Positions 1 to 9,843 of a DNA stretch of 64,000 bases are shown piece by piece (position 1 is the first letter of the stretch; each line of letters begins with the position of its first letter). The position numbers and the translations under genes are program-made. The notes beneath the pieces are model-generated. The model did not search any database and was not told the DNA's origin. It saw nothing but the letters and a program-made list of their open reading frames with translations. The DNA is from Gammaproteobacteria bacterium Ga0077536. Its GTDB lineage: Bacteria > Pseudomonadota > Gammaproteobacteria > Ga0077536. The stretch lies in the NCBI GenBank assembly GCA_001464935.1, contig LNEL01000046.1, positions 62,001 to 126,000 of the forward strand. The letters are read 5' to 3'.

Positions 1-390
1 CAATCGGCGCGCGATGTGCAGGCCGTCGTTGATGCGAAAGCTGTTGTCGAGGCCGGGATCGTTGACGAGCCCCTTCCAGCCGACAGTCGTGCGCGGCTTC
101 TCGAAATACGTGCGCATCACGATGTAGAGGCCGTCGGCGACCTGTGGCGCGAAGTCGCGCAGGCGTTGTGCGTAGTCGAGCGCGGCGGCCGGATCATGGA
201 CGGAACAGGGGCCGACGACGACCAGCAGGCGCGGATCCTCGCCGGTCAGAATCCGGCGCACCGTCTGGCGCGCGGCCGTGACGGTGTCGGTGGCACGGTC
301 GCTGATCGGAATGTCGCGCAGCAGGACCGCCGGCGCGATGACCTCGGTGGTGCCGGTGACGCGAATGTCGTCGGTCGATGCGCGATGCAT
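1..390 (-). CDS. aroG: 3-deoxy-7-phosphoheptulonate (DAHP) synthase, class I, N-terminal part
   Basis: This is the first 130 codons of a DAHP synthase; the rest lies beyond the left edge. The enzyme condenses phosphoenolpyruvate with erythrose 4-phosphate, the first step of the shikimate pathway, in the cytosol. The family motifs are visible: GPCSVHDP near residues 60-67 and YFEKPRTTVGWKG near 95-107, followed by NDPGLDNSF, in the same order and spacing as in AroG/AroF/AroH. The chosen ATG gives an N-terminus of the usual length. It begins one base after the stop of the HDOD gene, so the two are probably cotranscribed. Which feedback class (Phe, Tyr or Trp) it belongs to cannot be told from this fragment. 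Confidence 0.93.
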   Translation of the reverse strand, partial: MHRASTDDIRVTGTTEVIAPAVLLRDIPISDRATDTVTAARQTVRRILTGEDPRLLVVVGPCSVHDPAAALDYAQRLRDFAPQVADGLYIVMRTYFEKPRTTVGWKGLVNDPGLDNSFRINDGLHIARRL

Positions 391-391
391 G

Positions 392-1261
392 TCAGTACGC
401 GAGGCTCCCACCCGGGTTCAGGATGTTGATCACTTCGAACCACTGCGCGTCGACCTGTTCGAGCGCGGCGGGCAGCACGCTGGCGACGAGCTGGCTCTGC
501 GCCCAAACGGGGTTCGCGATCGCGGGCTCGGGCCGCGGCTCGCGGCGGTCGATCTTGATGCCGGGCTCGACGAGGATCGTGACTTCGCGCGCGATGTTCA
601 GCAGTGCCGCATCCTGCGGGAAGCCCGTCGCGCTGCCGGGCCGCAGATGGCAGCGCACGGGCTCGACGAGGCTTTCCGGCACGCCCCAGCTTTCGAGCAG
701 CGCGCCGCTGACGTCGGCATAGGTGAAGCCATAGAGCTTCACTTCGACGTCGGGGCGTCGCTGCGGATCCTGGCGCAGCGTGTCCAGCACCTGGCGCGAC
801 AGCGCGGGCGCCTTCGCGTACATCACGAGCTGGCCGACCGCGTGCAACAGACCGGCCGCGAACAGGCGCTCCGGTTGAGGCAGGCGCGCGATGCGGCCGA
901 GCGCGCGGGCCAGCAGCCCGCAGTGGACGCTCGAGTTCCAGAACGCGTCCATGTCGACGAGACTGTGGGGAATGTCCTTGAACGCGGTGACCGCGCCGGT
1001 GGCGAGCGCGAGCGTGCGCAGCGACTCGGTCCCGCACACGCGCACCGCCATGCCCAGATCGTCGACCGGATTGCGCAACCCGAAGTAGGCGCTGTTGACG
1101 AGTTTGAGCAGCCTGGCTGCGAGCCCCGGATCGTGCGAGATCACCTCGGCCAGATCGGCCGCCGACGCCTTTGGATCGTCCGCCAGCTCCATCACCCGCA
1201 GACACACGCCGGGCAGTGACGCGAGATCGGTGATGTCGGCGACTAGGGATTTGGCATCCAT
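392..1261 (-). CDS. HDOD domain protein
   Basis: A 289-residue protein made almost entirely of an HDOD domain, a relative of HD phosphohydrolases that usually lacks catalytic residues and acts in signalling. The stretch ISHDPGLAARLLKLVNSAYF at residues 41-60 is the family signature, and AAGLLHAVGQL near residue 136 corresponds to the degenerate HD segment. No receiver, GGDEF, EAL or other output domain is attached and no membrane segment is seen. Its stop codon is one base from the aroG start, so it is the leader gene of that transcription unit. A role in linking aromatic amino acid synthesis to a signalling state is only inference from position; the true partner is unknown. Confidence 0.9.
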   Translation of the reverse strand: MDAKSLVADITDLASLPGVCLRVMELADDPKASAADLAEVISHDPGLAARLLKLVNSAYFGLRNPVDDLGMAVRVCGTESLRTLALATGAVTAFKDIPHSLVDMDAFWNSSVHCGLLARALGRIARLPQPERLFAAGLLHAVGQLVMYAKAPALSRQVLDTLRQDPQRRPDVEVKLYGFTYADVSGALLESWGVPESLVEPVRCHLRPGSATGFPQDAALLNIAREVTILVEPGIKIDRREPRPEPAIANPVWAQSQLVASVLPAALEQVDAQWFEVINILNPGGSLAY

Positions 1262-1412
1262 GGCTGTTCAGTATAGCGGCGGGACGGGACAGAAATTTGC
1301 CGGTTGAACAGACGCGGGAAGGCGGGCTGCGTGCAGGCCGTCGCTTGCGGTGAAAGGGCCGGTCCGGCGTCCCCCTGGCGAGGACAACGCTGCGCGAGCA
1401 TGGCCACTCTCA

Positions 1413-1550
1413 GCCCGGATGAAGCGCAGCGGAATCCGGGATCGGGTGCCTGCACGGCGTGGAACCGCGGCAGCTCGATCCCAGATCAGGGTGCCGGGGA
1501 TGAGCGGCCGCGCCTCCGTGATCCCGGATTCCGCTGCGCTTCATCCGGGC
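1413..1550. repeat. Inverted pair of REP-like elements
   Basis: Two identical 30-base copies at 1413-1442 and 1521-1550 lie in opposite orientation, 78 bases apart. Each contains the core GATGAAGCGCAGCGGAATCC flanked by CCGG. The arrangement is that of a BIME, a pair of repetitive extragenic palindromes. The whole gap from 1262 to 1646 between the HDOD gene and the lipocalin-like gene (both on the minus strand) holds only this cluster and no convincing gene. Perfect identity over 30 bases suggests recent mobility or selection. REP elements of this type are usually mobilised in trans by a RAYT transposase, which is not in the window. Confidence 0.8.
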
Positions 1551-1572
1551 TACGGCAGGCTGACCAGCTGCC

Positions 1573-1607
1573 CCCGGTTTGCGCGCTGCGCGCTCCACCC
1601 GGGCTAC
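1573..1607. repeat. Degenerate third REP-like copy
   Basis: A weaker copy in the same orientation as 1521-1550. It keeps GCGCTGCGC in the middle and CCCGGGCTAC at the end, but is altered in the centre. It sits 22 bases beyond the perfect pair and 39 bases before the stop codon of the lipocalin-like gene, so the repeats occupy that gene's 3' flank. Confidence 0.6.
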
Positions 1608-1646
1608 ACGAGGCGCCGGACAGGCACTTTCACCGCGCGGCGCCCG

Positions 1647-2093
1647 TCACGCCGGCAGGACGCGCTCCCAGATCAATTGCTGCACGAGCTTCACGCCGTC
1701 GCGGCCGCGGATCGGTGGGGTCTTCAGGGTCAACCGGTTACCGTTCAGTTCGAAGTAGCGGACCTGGTCGCCGCCCGGCCAGCTCGGCGCGTTGGCACCG
1801 ATGACGCTGTGGGTGACGGTGCCGGCGGCGGCGTCGATGCGGTACCTGCCCCAGTAGCTCGTGTAGCTGAGGAAGGCTTCCTTCACTTCTTCGGCCGGCA
1901 CTTCGTCGATGCTGCGCGAGGAGAACAGCGGGCGGTTCGCGGCCATCAGCTGCGCGGACATGTTGCCGGCATCGTCATACATGATTTGCCCGAGCACCTT
2001 GTCGCCGAGTGGTGAGGGCAGGCGCTGCCCGTCGGGGGTCAGCGCGAAGGCGTCGACCAGGTGCCAGGTGCCGGCGAACGAAGGCGTGCTCAT
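1647..2093 (-). CDS. Lipocalin-like domain protein
   Basis: A 148-residue soluble protein starting STPSFAGTWHLVDAF, the GTW motif that opens lipocalin-like domains. It continues with GQIMYDDAGNMSAQLM and ends with a run of predicted beta strands (VRYFELNGNRLTLKTPP). It resembles the Lipocalin_5 group of bacterial proteins, whose members are often annotated only by fold. No signal peptide is visible, so it is probably cytosolic. It begins 9 bases after the stop of the RraA-like gene upstream and is probably in the same operon. Ligand and function are unknown. Confidence 0.8.
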   Translation of the reverse strand: MSTPSFAGTWHLVDAFALTPDGQRLPSPLGDKVLGQIMYDDAGNMSAQLMAANRPLFSSRSIDEVPAEEVKEAFLSYTSYWGRYRIDAAAGTVTHSVIGANAPSWPGGDQVRYFELNGNRLTLKTPPIRGRDGVKLVQQLIWERVLPA

Positions 2094-2102
2094 CAGGATT
2101 CC

Positions 2103-2774
2103 TCAGATCTCGAAGCGCAGCGCGCTCGGGCGGCCGGCTTTCACGTTGTCCAGGTGTTCGGCCGCGTTGACCATGTCGCCGAGCGGCACGCCGGCGCGCA
2201 GGCGCGCGATGAGGTCCGCCTCGCGCGCCGCAATCGTCTCCGCCTGCGGCAATGCGGCGAGCACTTCGGCGGGCGTTGCGACGAGGATGCCGTCGTCGTC
2301 GCCGAACAGAATGTCGCCAGGCGCCACGATCACGCCGCCGCAGGGCACGGGCACCTGCGTCGCGAACCAGCGGCTGATGGTGCCTGCCTGCGGATTCGTG
2401 CCGCGCGCATAGACCGGCAGATCGAGCGTGCGAATGGTGCTGGTGTCGCGAATCAGGCCATCGACGACGATGCCGGCCAGCCCCTTGCGCGCCGCCTCGA
2501 GCGAGAACAGCTCGCCGAGCACGGCGCGCCGGCTGCCCTGGGTGTCGATGACGAGCACATCACCCGGTTCGGCCGCGGCGAGGCCCGCGATGACGGTGAG
2601 GAAATCCTCGCAGCAGCGGACCGTATGCGCGCGCCCGATCATTTTCAGCCCCGTGCGCACGGGTGTCAGCCCGGCATCGCAGCAACGGATGGTCTTGTCG
2701 GCGTCGGCCAGGTGGGTGCTGTCGATCGCGGCGAGGCGCCTGGTCAGCGCAGCATAGTCAGGGGAGGTAGTCAT
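2103..2774 (-). CDS. RraA-like / 4-hydroxy-4-methyl-2-oxoglutarate aldolase family protein
   Basis: A 223-residue protein of the RraA fold. Family landmarks are [11 protein letters not shown] around residues 71-81, [17 protein letters not shown] near 98-114 with the Arg-Asp pair used by HMG aldolases (R109-D110), and [15 protein letters not shown] near 150-165. HMG/CHA aldolases cleave 4-hydroxy-4-methyl-2-oxoglutarate to pyruvate and also decarboxylate oxaloacetate; true RraA proteins instead inhibit RNase E. The preserved R-D pair and the longer length favour an aldolase-type enzyme over the E. coli regulator, but no ring-cleavage genes lie nearby. It leads a two-gene unit with the lipocalin-like gene. 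Confidence 0.82.
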   Translation of the reverse strand: MTTSPDYAALTRRLAAIDSTHLADADKTIRCCDAGLTPVRTGLKMIGRAHTVRCCEDFLTVIAGLAAAEPGDVLVIDTQGSRRAVLGELFSLEAARKGLAGIVVDGLIRDTSTIRTLDLPVYARGTNPQAGTISRWFATQVPVPCGGVIVAPGDILFGDDDGILVATPAEVLAALPQAETIAAREADLIARLRAGVPLGDMVNAAEHLDNVKAGRPSALRFEI

Positions 2775-2879
2775 CGCGGCATGATGCCCGAATTCGGAGG
2801 CGGGCCAAAGATGGATGTCCCGACCCGGCGTGTATCGCGGCTGATGGGCCCTGTTCTGGCCACCGAGAACTCGAGAATC

Positions 2880-2916
2880 GGGGACAGATTTATTTCTTTA
2901 AAATAGATCTGTCCCC
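2880..2916. repeat. 37-base near-perfect palindrome between hemF and the RraA-like gene
   Basis: GGGGACAGAT at 2880-2889 pairs with ATCTGTCCCC at 2907-2916. The inner bases TATTT and AAATA extend the stem around a five-base loop, with one G-T pair. A hairpin can form on either strand. It lies four bases after the hemF stop, so on the minus strand it could act as a 3' stem for hemF mRNA, but no clear T-run follows. Sequences beginning GGGGACAGAT are familiar dispersed palindromes in gammaproteobacteria. The upstream gap 2775-2879 also holds GGCCACCGAGAAC (2858-2870), which recurs at 9844 and 10188. Confidence 0.75.
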
Positions 2917-2920
2917 AATA

Positions 2921-4528
<1,608 letters not shown>

Positions 4529-4549
4529 GTCCCAGCGGAGTCCGCCCTG

Positions 4550-5197
4550 ATGCAACGCGTGGCCGTCGTCGATTACGGTGGAAGCAACCTGCGCTCGGTG
4601 GTGAAGGCGATCGAGCACGTCGCCGGGCCGAACGACGACGTGCAGGTCTGCGAGCGACCTGAGCAACTGCGCAACGCCGATCGCGTGGTGTTTCCCGGCC
4701 AGGGCGCGATTGGCGACTGCATGAAACATCTGCAGGAACGCGATCTCGTGCAGGCGCTGCGCGAGTGCGTGCAGGTCAAACCGTTCTTCGGCATCTGCCT
4801 CGGCCTGCAGTCGCTGATGACGACCAGCGACGAAGACGGCGGCATGGCCTGCCTCGACGTGTTCCCCGGCCACGTGCGCCGCTTTCCCGCCGATGCCGGC
4901 CCCGCGCCGGACGGCAGCCCGCGCAAGATTCCGCACATGGGCTGGAACGAAGTGCGCTGGACGCGCGAGCACCCGGTGCTCGCCGGCGTGCCATCCGGTA
5001 CGCGCTTCTACTTCGTGCACAGTTATTTCGTGGCGCCGGCCGATGCGTCCATCGTGATTGGCGAGACCGACTACATCGCGCCGTTCTGCTCGGCGCTTGC
5101 CAGCGGCTGTGCCTTCGCGACCCAGTTCCATCCGGAGAAGAGCGCGGACGCAGGCCTGCACCTGCTGCGCAATTTTCTGGCCTGGGACGCGCGCTAG
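4550..5197 (+). CDS. hisH: Imidazole glycerol phosphate synthase, glutamine amidotransferase subunit
   Basis: A 215-residue class I glutamine amidotransferase that supplies ammonia to HisF in histidine and purine-linked AICAR synthesis. The nucleophile is Cys83 in FGICLGLQSL; the His-Glu pair is in QFHPEKS near residues 192-198; the N-terminal DYGGSNLRSV is the HisH form of the first motif. It is 21 bases downstream of hisB on the same strand. Its obligate partner HisF and the usual next gene hisA are missing here: the next gene is a minus-strand VOC protein. They must be encoded elsewhere for the enzyme to work. Confidence 0.95.
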   Translation: MQRVAVVDYGGSNLRSVVKAIEHVAGPNDDVQVCERPEQLRNADRVVFPGQGAIGDCMKHLQERDLVQALRECVQVKPFFGICLGLQSLMTTSDEDGGMACLDVFPGHVRRFPADAGPAPDGSPRKIPHMGWNEVRWTREHPVLAGVPSGTRFYFVHSYFVAPADASIVIGETDYIAPFCSALASGCAFATQFHPEKSADAGLHLLRNFLAWDAR

Positions 5198-5227
5198 GCA
5201 CGCTCCCCGCGTCCACAGGCGCCCGCG

Positions 5228-5662
5228 TCAGGGTCCTGGCCGCGTCGGCGGTCCTTTCAACTCGACCGTATTGCCTTCCGGATCGCGCAGGTACACCGAT
5301 GGCCCGTAGCCGTCGGCGCCGTAGCGGATTTCGACCCGAGGCGCCGACAGACCATGCGCGGCGAGGTGAGCCGTGAGGGCGTCGAGGTCGAACGGGTCGA
5401 TGCGCAGGCAGAAATGATCGACGTTGCGGGCTTCGGCGCCGGGCGCGGCGCCACCGGCGCGGCCGAGGGTGCCGTCGACGGTGACGAAGTCGATCAACGC
5501 GCTGCCGGCCCGCAACTGGACGAGACCGAACTCCTCGAGCCGGCGCTCCTCACGGCAGCCGAGGACCGTGCAGTAGAACTCGAGCATGCGGCGCTCGTCG
5601 CGGATGCGCAGCACGAGGTGATCGAGGGCACGCAGGGCAAACGGTACGGTGGTCGCAGGCAT
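5228..5662 (-). CDS. VOC (glyoxalase/bleomycin-resistance fold) protein
   Basis: A 144-residue protein with two beta-alpha-beta-beta-beta units of the vicinal oxygen chelate superfamily. Likely metal ligands are His in ALDHLVLRIRD near residue 14, His in NVDHFCLRID near residue 84, and Glu in NTVELKGPP near the C-terminus. The YLRDPEGNTVEL ending is characteristic. It resembles the short uncharacterised virulence-type VOC proteins more than glyoxalase I. It is convergent with hisH, with 30 bases between stops, and stands alone. The substrate is unknown. Confidence 0.85.
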   Translation of the reverse strand: MPATTVPFALRALDHLVLRIRDERRMLEFYCTVLGCREERRLEEFGLVQLRAGSALIDFVTVDGTLGRAGGAAPGAEARNVDHFCLRIDPFDLDALTAHLAAHGLSAPRVEIRYGADGYGPSVYLRDPEGNTVELKGPPTRPGP

Positions 5663-5732
5663 CCGCGAAGGGTAGACGGGCGGCCCGGTGCGCGTCGAGG
5701 GCGGCCTTGTCAGCGCAAGCCGCGCGTGCGGC

Positions 5733-6218
5733 TCAGTTCAGCACCCGCGCCGGCGCGGCCGTCGACCACAGGCGGTAGCAGTCGGTCAGCGCATCGGTGA
5801 CGCGATCGCCGGCCACGAGCGCCCCACGGGTTTCGAGCAGGTGGCGCAGGAAACGCGCGACACTCGTGCGCTGCGTCGGGGTGCAGGCATCGAGGAAGCC
5901 GTTGCCACGCCGTTCGGCCGTCAGATGGAACAGCAGTTGCGTGCCATACCAGCCGTGCTCGGCGCTCGGCGGCGCGAGCGCGAGGCGCGCGAGCGCCGGA
6001 AAGAAGTAACCGAAGCTCGCCGGCACTGCGACGCAGAACGGATCCCAGGCCGCGTAACCCACGTCTTCGAGACTCAGGGCATCGCGGGCACAGGCCTGCA
6101 GCCGCTCATCGTGTTCCACGCATTCCGCGCAGTGCGCGAAGTCGGTAAAGTGCGCGGGCCGGGGCACCGCCGCGAACGCCCGCTCCAGCGCCAGCAGGAT
6201 GTCGACATCCGAACTCAT
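5733..6218 (-). CDS. Uncharacterised protein with a CxxC motif
   Basis: A 161-residue soluble protein of unknown function. The preferred ATG gives MSSDVDILLALERAFAAV; the frame remains open upstream but that segment is Arg/Pro-rich and unlike protein. Visible features are FTDFAHCAECVEHDERL near residues 23-39, with a CxxC pair and several acidic or His residues that could bind a metal, and an aromatic middle (WDPFCVAVPASFGYFFPALARLAL). No signal peptide is seen. It resembles small conserved proteins with a similar HCxEC segment, but no family can be named with confidence. It is divergent from the fusion gene at 6396, with a 177-base gap. Confidence 0.7.
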   Translation of the reverse strand: MSSDVDILLALERAFAAVPRPAHFTDFAHCAECVEHDERLQACARDALSLEDVGYAAWDPFCVAVPASFGYFFPALARLALAPPSAEHGWYGTQLLFHLTAERRGNGFLDACTPTQRTSVARFLRHLLETRGALVAGDRVTDALTDCYRLWSTAAPARVLN

Positions 6219-6395
6219 GGCGCCGCCCTGCGGCACGCGGCGCGCCCGGCAATGGCATGGGCAAGGACATGGGCGGCTGTGGTCAGGGTGTTCATCGGGC
6301 GCGATCCTCGCGCAGCGTGGCATGGCCAGCGACCCCGAATGGGTGAGGCGCAGCGGCAACCGCCGGCGCCTGGTGTCTGAAGGACAAATTCCCTG

Positions 6396-8624
6396 ATGAA
6401 CAAGCGAAAAGCGCTGATCCTGTTCGTGATTCTGGCGCTGTTGGGGGGGTTCTACGGGCTCGGGCTCGGCCGCTATTTCAGCCTCGAAACGCTCAAAACA
6501 CAGCAGGCGTCCCTCGCCGGGTGGGTCGAGCAGAAACCGCTCGTCGCGCTCGGCAGCTACTTCCTGATGTATGTCGCGGTCACGGCGCTGTCGCTGCCGG
6601 GCGCGGTGATCATGACGCTGGCCGGCGGCGCGCTGTTCGGTCTGTGGACTGGCCTGCTGGTGGTGTCCTTCGCCTCATCGATCGGCGCGACGCTCGCGAT
6701 GCTCGCCGCGCGCTTCATGCTGCGCGACTGGGTGCGCGCGAAACTCGGCGATCGCCTGGAGGCGCTCGACGCCGGCATCGAAAAGGACGGCGGCTTCTAC
6801 CTGTTCGCGCTGCGGCTGGTGCCGCTGTTCCCATTCTTCGTGATCAATCTCGCGATGGGACTGACGCGGCTGCCGGCGCGCACGTTCTATTGGGTCAGCC
6901 AGCTCGGCATGCTCGCCGGCACCTTCGTGTTCGTGAACGTCGGCACGCAGCTCGCGCGGATCGATTCGCTGCAGGGCGTGCTGTCACCGGCGCTGCTCGG
7001 CAGTTTCGCACTGCTCGGCGTGTTTCCGCTGATCGCGCGCCGCGTCGTCGACAGGCTCCAGGCGCGCAAGATCTACGCGCGCTGGAAGCGGCCGGCGCGC
7101 TTCAACTACAACCTCGTGGTGATCGGCGCCGGCAGTGGCGGGCTGGTCTCGGCCTATATCGCCGCGGCCACGCAGGCGCGCGTCGCGCTCGTCGAGAAAC
7201 ACCGCATGGGCGGCGACTGTCTGAACACGGGCTGCGTGCCGAGCAAGGCGCTGATCCGGTCCGCGAAGTTCATGGCCATGCTCAAGCGCGGTAAGGAGTT
7301 CGGCGTGCGCGATGCGCACGGCGTGTGCGACTTCGCCGCGGTGATGGCGCGCGTGGCGGCAACGGTGCGCGAGATCGAGCCACACGATTCCGTCGCGCGC
7401 TACACGGCGCTCGGTGTCGACTGCGTCGACGGCACCGCGCGCATCGTCACGCCGTGGGAAGTCGAGGTCACCTCGGCGAATGGCAACAGGCGGCGACTCA
7501 GCACGCGCGAGATCGTGATCGCCACCGGCGGACGGCCGTTCGTGCCACCACTGCCGGGGCTCGAGGAAGCGGGTTACTACACGTCGGACAGCATCTGGGA
7601 TCTGCGTGAACTGCCGCGCCGGCTGCTCGTGCTCGGCGGTGGGCCGATCGGCTGCGAACTCGCGCAGGCTTTCGCGCGCTGCGGCGCCGAGGTCACGCAG
7701 GTCGAGCAGCAGCCGCGGCTGCTCGCGCGCGAAGACCCCGACATCTCGGCGCTGCTGGCGCAGCGCTTCGCCGCCGAGGGCATCCGCGTGCTGACCTCGT
7801 GCCGCGCGCTGCAGGTCGTGCAGCGTGAGGGCGAGCGGCGCCTGATCGCCGAGCAGGACGGTCAGGAAATCGAGATCGCGTTCGACGCCGTGCTGGTCGC
7901 GGTCGGCCGCGTGCCGAATGTCGCGGGCTTCGGGCTCGAGGAACTCGGCATCGACGTCACGCCCGGCAAGCCGCTGCCGGTCGACCAGTTCCTGCAGACG
8001 CGCTTCCCGAACATCCACGCCTGCGGCGACGTGGTCGGGCCCTTCCAGTTCACCCACGTCTCGGCGCACCAGGCCTGGTATGCAGCGGTCAACGCGCTGT
8101 TCGGCCGCTTCCGGCGCTTCAAGGCGGACTATCGCGTGATCCCGCGCGCGACGTTCACCGAGCCCGAGATCGCGCGCGTCGGCTTGAACGAAACCGAAGC
8201 GCGCGAACGCCACCTCGACTTCGACGTCACGACCTACGGCATCGACGATCTCGATCGTGCGATCGCCGACGGCGAGGCGCACGGTTACGTGAAAGTGCTG
8301 ACGCCGCCGGGCTCGGATCGCATCCTCGGCGTGACGATCGTCGGCGAGCATGCAGGCGATCTGCTCGCCGAGTTCGTGCTCGCGATGAAACACGGGCTCG
8401 GCCTCGGCAAGATTCTCGGCACCATCCACATTTATCCGACGCTGTCCGAAGCGAACAAGTATGCCGCCGGGGCGTGGAAGCGCGCCCAGGTCACGCGCGG
8501 TCAGCAACGCCTACTGCGCGCCTTCCAGACCTGGCAGCGTGGCGCCGGCAGTGTCGGCACCGTGCTCGCGAGTCTGCCGGCGCTGTGGCGCGATCGACGT
8601 CCGGCCTATCGCGAGCAAGACTGA
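6396..8624 (+). CDS. VTT/DedA-like membrane domain fused to a pyridine nucleotide-disulfide oxidoreductase
   Basis: A 742-residue two-part protein. Residues 1-225 form a TVP38/TMEM64 (VTT) domain with several membrane segments and the motif FALRLVPLFPFFVINLAMG. From about residue 236 a complete flavoprotein of the dihydrolipoamide dehydrogenase/mercuric reductase type follows: FAD site VVIGAGSGGLVSAY, redox pair GGDCLNTGCVPSKAL near 271-285, NAD(P) site VLGGGPIGCELAQAF near 410, and the C-terminal dimer interface with HIYPTLSEANK carrying the His-Glu pair. All redox residues are present, so the flavoprotein should be active and tethered to the inner membrane. Similar fusions exist in other proteobacteria. 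The substrate is unknown. The MFS gene follows after 6 bases. Confidence 0.9.
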   Translation: MNKRKALILFVILALLGGFYGLGLGRYFSLETLKTQQASLAGWVEQKPLVALGSYFLMYVAVTALSLPGAVIMTLAGGALFGLWTGLLVVSFASSIGATLAMLAARFMLRDWVRAKLGDRLEALDAGIEKDGGFYLFALRLVPLFPFFVINLAMGLTRLPARTFYWVSQLGMLAGTFVFVNVGTQLARIDSLQGVLSPALLGSFALLGVFPLIARRVVDRLQARKIYARWKRPARFNYNLVVIGAGSGGLVSAYIAAATQARVALVEKHRMGGDCLNTGCVPSKALIRSAKFMAMLKRGKEFGVRDAHGVCDFAAVMARVAATVREIEPHDSVARYTALGVDCVDGTARIVTPWEVEVTSANGNRRRLSTREIVIATGGRPFVPPLPGLEEAGYYTSDSIWDLRELPRRLLVLGGGPIGCELAQAFARCGAEVTQVEQQPRLLAREDPDISALLAQRFAAEGIRVLTSCRALQVVQREGERRLIAEQDGQEIEIAFDAVLVAVGRVPNVAGFGLEELGIDVTPGKPLPVDQFLQTRFPNIHACGDVVGPFQFTHVSAHQAWYAAVNALFGRFRRFKADYRVIPRATFTEPEIARVGLNETEARERHLDFDVTTYGIDDLDRAIADGEAHGYVKVLTPPGSDRILGVTIVGEHAGDLLAEFVLAMKHGLGLGKILGTIHIYPTLSEANKYAAGAWKRAQVTRGQQRLLRAFQTWQRGAGSVGTVLASLPALWRDRRPAYREQD

Positions 8625-8630
8625 TCCGGC

Positions 8631-9836
8631 GTGGATGATCGCGTGCGAAGTCCGACCGCCGCGAGCGGCGGTCCGGCGTTGCCGCCGCTGCCGGTGGCGC
8701 TGGCCGGTGCGCTCGCACTCGCGACGGTGATGGGCATCGGACGTTTCGCGTATACGCCGCTGTTGCCGCGCATGCAGGACGCGCTCGGCTGGAGCATCGC
8801 GCAGGCGGGGGACGTCGCGACGGCGAACTTCATCGGCTACCTGTTCGGCGCGCTGCTGGCGGGCCGGCTCGCGTCACGCGCGACGCGCGCGCACTGGCTC
8901 GTCGGCGCACTGGTGCTGAGTGCCGTGACGAGCGCCGCCGGCGCCGTGGCGTGGTCGTTTGCGGGTTGGCTTGCGATTCGTTTCGTCGCCGGCGCAGTGG
9001 CTGCGCTCGGCGTGGTACTCGGCACCACGCTGGTGCTCGACCATCTCGCGCAGTCCGCGCGGCCTGGCCTCGTCTCGCTGTACTTTTCAGGGGTCGGCGT
9101 CGGCATCGTGGTCTCGGTCGTGCTGATCGAAGCGGCGCGGCACTTCGGCCAGTCCGTGTTCGCGCAATGGGCCGTGCTCGGCGTGACGGCCGGGGCGTGC
9201 GTCGCGTGGGCGCTGCGTGTGCTGCTGCGCCTGCCGAACCTGCGCCCGACGCGGCCGGCCACAGCCGCGGCACCGCGCGGACTGATGACCCGCGAACTGC
9301 AGCGCGTGATTGCGGCCTATGGCCTGCTCGGGTTCGGCTATGTGATTACCGCGACCTTCCTGGTCGCGATGGCACGGCAACTCGATTCGGCGGTATGGCT
9401 CGAACCGGTGAGCTGGATCGTGGTCGGCGCGACGGCGGCGCCTTCCGTACCGCTCGTGCAAGGCCTTGCCGCGCGCTACGGCAGTTTTCCGGTGATGCGC
9501 GCCGCGTTCATCGTCGAAGCCGTCGGCGTGCTGCTCGCCGCTTACGGCGACGGTGCGACCGCCGTGCTGGTCGGCGCCGCCTGTCTCGGTGCGACCTTTC
9601 TCTCGATCACCTCGCTCGTGCTGGGCGCCGCGCGTGCACTCGGCGGCGCGCAGGCCGATGGCGTCGTCGGCTGGATGACCGCGGCCTTCGGCTTCGGCCA
9701 GCTCATCGGCCCCGCCCTCGCCGGGCGCCTGGCCACAGTCGACAGCAGCTTCGGCCCACCTTCCACGCTCGCGGCAACCGCTTTGGTGCTCGCCGCTTTA
9801 CTCGTGCCGCGGGGAAATCTGCGGCGGCCTGTGTGA
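8631..9836 (+). CDS. MFS transporter, YbfB/YjiJ-like
   Basis: A 401-residue inner-membrane protein with about 12 hydrophobic segments. The opening ALATVMGIGRFAYTPLLPRM is characteristic of the YbfB/YjiJ (DUF1228) branch of the major facilitator superfamily, and GYLFGALLAGRLASR is the loop between the second and third helices. Transport substrates of this branch are not established. Translation probably starts at GTG 8631, six bases after the stop of the flavoprotein fusion, which implies coupled expression. The repeat island begins only 7 bases after its stop codon. Confidence 0.88.
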   Translation: MDDRVRSPTAASGGPALPPLPVALAGALALATVMGIGRFAYTPLLPRMQDALGWSIAQAGDVATANFIGYLFGALLAGRLASRATRAHWLVGALVLSAVTSAAGAVAWSFAGWLAIRFVAGAVAALGVVLGTTLVLDHLAQSARPGLVSLYFSGVGVGIVVSVVLIEAARHFGQSVFAQWAVLGVTAGACVAWALRVLLRLPNLRPTRPATAAAPRGLMTRELQRVIAAYGLLGFGYVITATFLVAMARQLDSAVWLEPVSWIVVGATAAPSVPLVQGLAARYGSFPVMRAAFIVEAVGVLLAAYGDGATAVLVGAACLGATFLSITSLVLGAARALGGAQADGVVGWMTAAFGFGQLIGPALAGRLATVDSSFGPPSTLAATALVLAALLVPRGNLRRPV

Positions 9837-9843
9837 GGAAATT

